Assembly (NCBI GenBank): GCA_020049615.1
Contig: JAIFKN010000213.1
Span: 1 to 31,012, forward strand
Length of the DNA stretch: 31,012 bases
Origin: a bacterium
GTDB lineage: Bacteria; Planctomycetota; UBA11346
Direction: 5' to 3'
The notes below the pieces were generated by a model that saw only the letters and a program-made list of their open reading frames with translations, searched no databases and was not told where the DNA came from. Shown here piece after piece: positions 30,619 to 31,012 of the stretch. The stretch's first letter is position 1, and every line of letters starts with the position of its first letter. Position numbers and translations under genes: made by a program.

Positions 30619-31012
30619 TCAGCGGGCCCCATCGCCCAGGGATCGAGGACCTCGGCCTCGACCGTGATGCGGCCGGCGCGCTGGAAGACGAAGACCACCG
30701 GCACCTTGGCACCCTTCGTCAGCGGGGCCTTGAGCCCGATGAGCATGATGTGGTACGAGCGCGGTTTCAGTTCGACGGCGGCCTGCGCCGGGATGGCGAT
30801 GCCGCCCTGCACCTCGCGCATGGCCATCACCCCGTCTGCACCCAGGGCATGCTCGTGCAGTTCGACCACGTTGGCGGCGGCGCTCTCGGCTGCGGTCAGC
30901 CTGTCGGCGGCGTCGCCGCCGGTGACCACGGCGAAGATCGCGCCGGCCTCGGCGCCGTTGATGGTCGCCCGCGACCAGGCCTGGCCGACGGTCGCCTCGA
31001 CGCAGGTGGCGC
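30582..31012 (-). CDS. PCuAC-type copper chaperone (5' end outside the window)
   Basis: The frame runs in from the right edge and ends at TAG 30582-30584; 142 residues are visible. The PCuAC/DUF461 blocks AWSRATINGAEAGAIFAVV, DRLTAAESAAANVVELHEH, MREVQGGIAIP, ELKPRSYHIMLIGLKAPLTKG and VFVFQRAGRITVEAEVL are in order. The Cu(I) ligand set is His in ELHEH, Met in the following MAMRE region, and HIM in SYHIML, which fits the family pattern H-Mx-HxM. Such chaperones are periplasmic and deliver copper to the CuA site of cytochrome oxidase. The signal peptide is beyond the edge. It overlaps the SagB-like gene tail to tail. Confidence 0.88.
   Translation of the reverse strand, partial: ATCVEATVGQAWSRATINGAEAGAIFAVVTGGDAADRLTAAESAAANVVELHEHALGADGVMAMREVQGGIAIPAQAAVELKPRSYHIMLIGLKAPLTKGAKVPVVFVFQRAGRITVEAEVLDPWAMGPADQPSAGTPSEVM

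Noticed and set aside
1..31012. CRISPR arrays, tRNA or rRNA genes, insertion sequences
   Set aside because: No regularly spaced repeats, cloverleaf-like segments, rRNA stretches or transposase motifs were noticed on reading; a dedicated scan could still find a degenerate one.

Overview
The window is GC-rich bacterial chromosomal DNA (roughly 70% G+C by eye) with densely packed genes on both strands. I saw no tRNA, rRNA, CRISPR array, insertion sequence or phage gene. The organism is best guessed as a member of the PVC group, probably Planctomycetota-like. The grounds are two Ser/Thr kinases whose DFG motif reads DWG, a kinase carrying a DUF4388-like domain, a GldA/F/G-type ABC system with a DUF4340 partner, and many proteins with no obvious family. 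This placement is inference; there is no marker gene here that settles it.

Layout. 1-321: the end of a possible gene and a palindrome-rich spacer. 322-1870 (minus): an SDR dehydrogenase and an esterase, one base apart. 1952-3698 (plus): queF (queuosine), a small ribbon-helix-helix protein, and an orphan menB (menaquinone). 3848-7165: a nucleoside hydrolase and an intracellular GH20-type hexosaminidase, divergent. 7184-9825 (minus): a hypothetical protein, a ferredoxin-like protein and a short (class III-like) hybrid-cluster protein Hcp, with a Crp/Fnr-type box upstream of hcp and a perfect 18-bp hairpin between hcp and the ferredoxin gene. 9890-15431: a signalling block with one minus-strand DUF4388-kinase and, divergently, two related kinases, a Crp/Fnr-family regulator and dihydrofolate reductase; the last junctions are translationally coupled. 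15465-17446: an AraC-type regulator divergent from a Gfo/Idh/MocA oxidoreductase. 17513-22146: an exported dienelactone-hydrolase-like enzyme, a membrane class III nucleotide cyclase, acetyl-CoA synthetase and a small membrane protein. 22160-23094 (minus): two unrecognised small proteins, one with a Cys/His metal-site pattern. 23161-28468 (minus): an ABC ATPase, a permease/GldG fusion and a DUF4340/FKBP fusion in one operon. 28614-30618: an unrecognised protein and a double-domain SagB/ThcOx-type nitroreductase. 30582-31012: the 3' part of a PCuAC copper chaperone gene.

The most coherent biology is (i) a nitrosative-stress module, hcp plus ferredoxin, probably controlled by a Crp/Fnr regulator, with a candidate regulator of the right type 4.4 kb away; and (ii) an ABC export/auxiliary complex whose auxiliary subunit carries an apparently intact FKBP prolyl isomerase, a domain combination I do not recognise. 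Several GC-rich hairpins without U-tracts sit in intergenic gaps and may be the local form of terminator or mRNA processing signal.
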